A stretch of DNA of 64,000 nucleotides, from positions 6,944,001 to 7,008,000 of the forward strand of contig NZ_CP028369.1 in the NCBI RefSeq assembly GCF_003032475.1, read 5' to 3'. The translations under genes and the position numbers were made by a program. The notes beneath the pieces are model-generated. The model did not search any database. It worked only from the letters and a program-made list of their open reading frames with translations, and was not told the origin of the DNA. Below are positions 63,682-64,000 of this stretch, piece after piece. Position 1 is the stretch's first letter, and every line of letters begins with the position of its first letter. Origin of the DNA: Streptomyces sp. P3 (lineage in GTDB: Bacteria > Actinomycetota > Actinomycetes > Streptomycetales > Streptomycetaceae).

Positions 63682-64000
63682 TCAGGCTCCTTCCGTGAGC
63701 AGGGGGTAGACGCCGTTCTCGTCGTGCACTTCGCGGCCGGTGACCGGCGGATTGAAGACGCAGACGAATCGCAGATCGGTGCGGGGACGCATCGTGTGCC
63801 TCTCGTGCCCGTCGAGAAGGTAGAGCGTGCCGGGGGAGATCCGGTGTGTCTCGCCGGTTTCGTCGTCGGTGAGCTCGCCCTCGCCCTCGATGCACAGGAC
63901 AGCCTCGACGTGGTTCGCGTACCACATAGAAGTCGTGGTGCCCGCGTACATGACGGTCTCGTGGACGGAGAAACCCACCCGGTCCCCGGCGAGGACGAGG
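63682..64000 (-). CDS. ectC: Ectoine synthase, 3' part (5' end beyond window)
   Basis: About 106 of the usual ~130 residues are present; the N-terminus runs off the right edge. EctC is a cupin that cyclises N-gamma-acetyl-diaminobutyrate to ectoine. Signatures: [52 protein letters not shown] and [15 protein letters not shown], which include the metal-binding Glu, Tyr and His residues of the family. It is followed without a gap by ectD. Confidence 0.96.
   Translation of the reverse strand, partial: LVLAGDRVGFSVHETVMYAGTTTSMWYANHVEAVLCIEGEGELTDDETGETHRISPGTLYLLDGHERHTMRPRTDLRFVCVFNPPVTGREVHDENGVYPLLTEGA

Overview
The window is high-GC actinobacterial DNA, almost certainly Streptomyces. The evidence is strong G/C bias at third codon positions, GTG/TTG starts, many 1-4 nt start/stop overlaps, and gene content (SWIM-finger protein beside an SNF2 helicase, OsdR/DevR-like regulator, Acg-type nitroreductase, ectCD, IS110/IS701/IS630 elements). 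No rRNA, tRNA or CRISPR array was seen. The mix of stress genes, insertion sequences and broken genes looks like accessory or chromosome-arm DNA.

Layout. 1-5.5 kb: end of an SNF2 helicase gene, a SWIM zinc-finger protein with a long low-complexity linker, and an ABC exporter. 5.6-22.7 kb: a low-oxygen island with a CBS-BON protein, pyruvate formate-lyase and its activase, a NarL-type response regulator, narGHJI, an Acg-like nitroreductase, a PPOX-fold protein and NarK. Five promoters here carry a similar 14-bp dyad (GGGNC-N4-GGCCC), so the block looks like a Streptomyces counterpart of the mycobacterial DosR regulon. 23-26.3 kb: a DUF4333 gene interrupted by a stop codon, then a LolD/FtsX-type ABC pair closed by a strong terminator. 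27-31 kb: a Tat-exported GH2 glycosidase and an AraC regulator divergent from a cupin gene.

31.3-38.8 kb is a graveyard: a truncated pcaD, two decayed IS110 copies, an IS5 scrap, two IS701-family elements inserted back to back at CTAG, and an Rhs toxin tip overlapping a lipoprotein gene that may encode immunity. 38.8-46 kb holds small uncharacterised genes, an ArsB scrap and a two-component system whose kinase appears duplicated. 46-48 kb has a lipoprotein gene between two IS630 ends. 48-50.2 kb and 56.6-60 kb are two copper-type loci (CopC, CopC-CopD fusion, YcnI, a SOD-like lipoprotein and two related membrane proteins).

50.5-62.4 kb is the most unusual part. At least seven transcription units (a membrane protein, an F420-type oxidoreductase, a SpoIIE phosphatase-MarR operon, another membrane protein, a DUF4142 protein, a STAS protein, a ClC channel and a zinc-ribbon protein) are preceded by variants of one palindrome, TTGCAnnnTGCAA. 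This suggests a local MarR-controlled stress regulon. The window ends in ectD and the 3' part of ectC.
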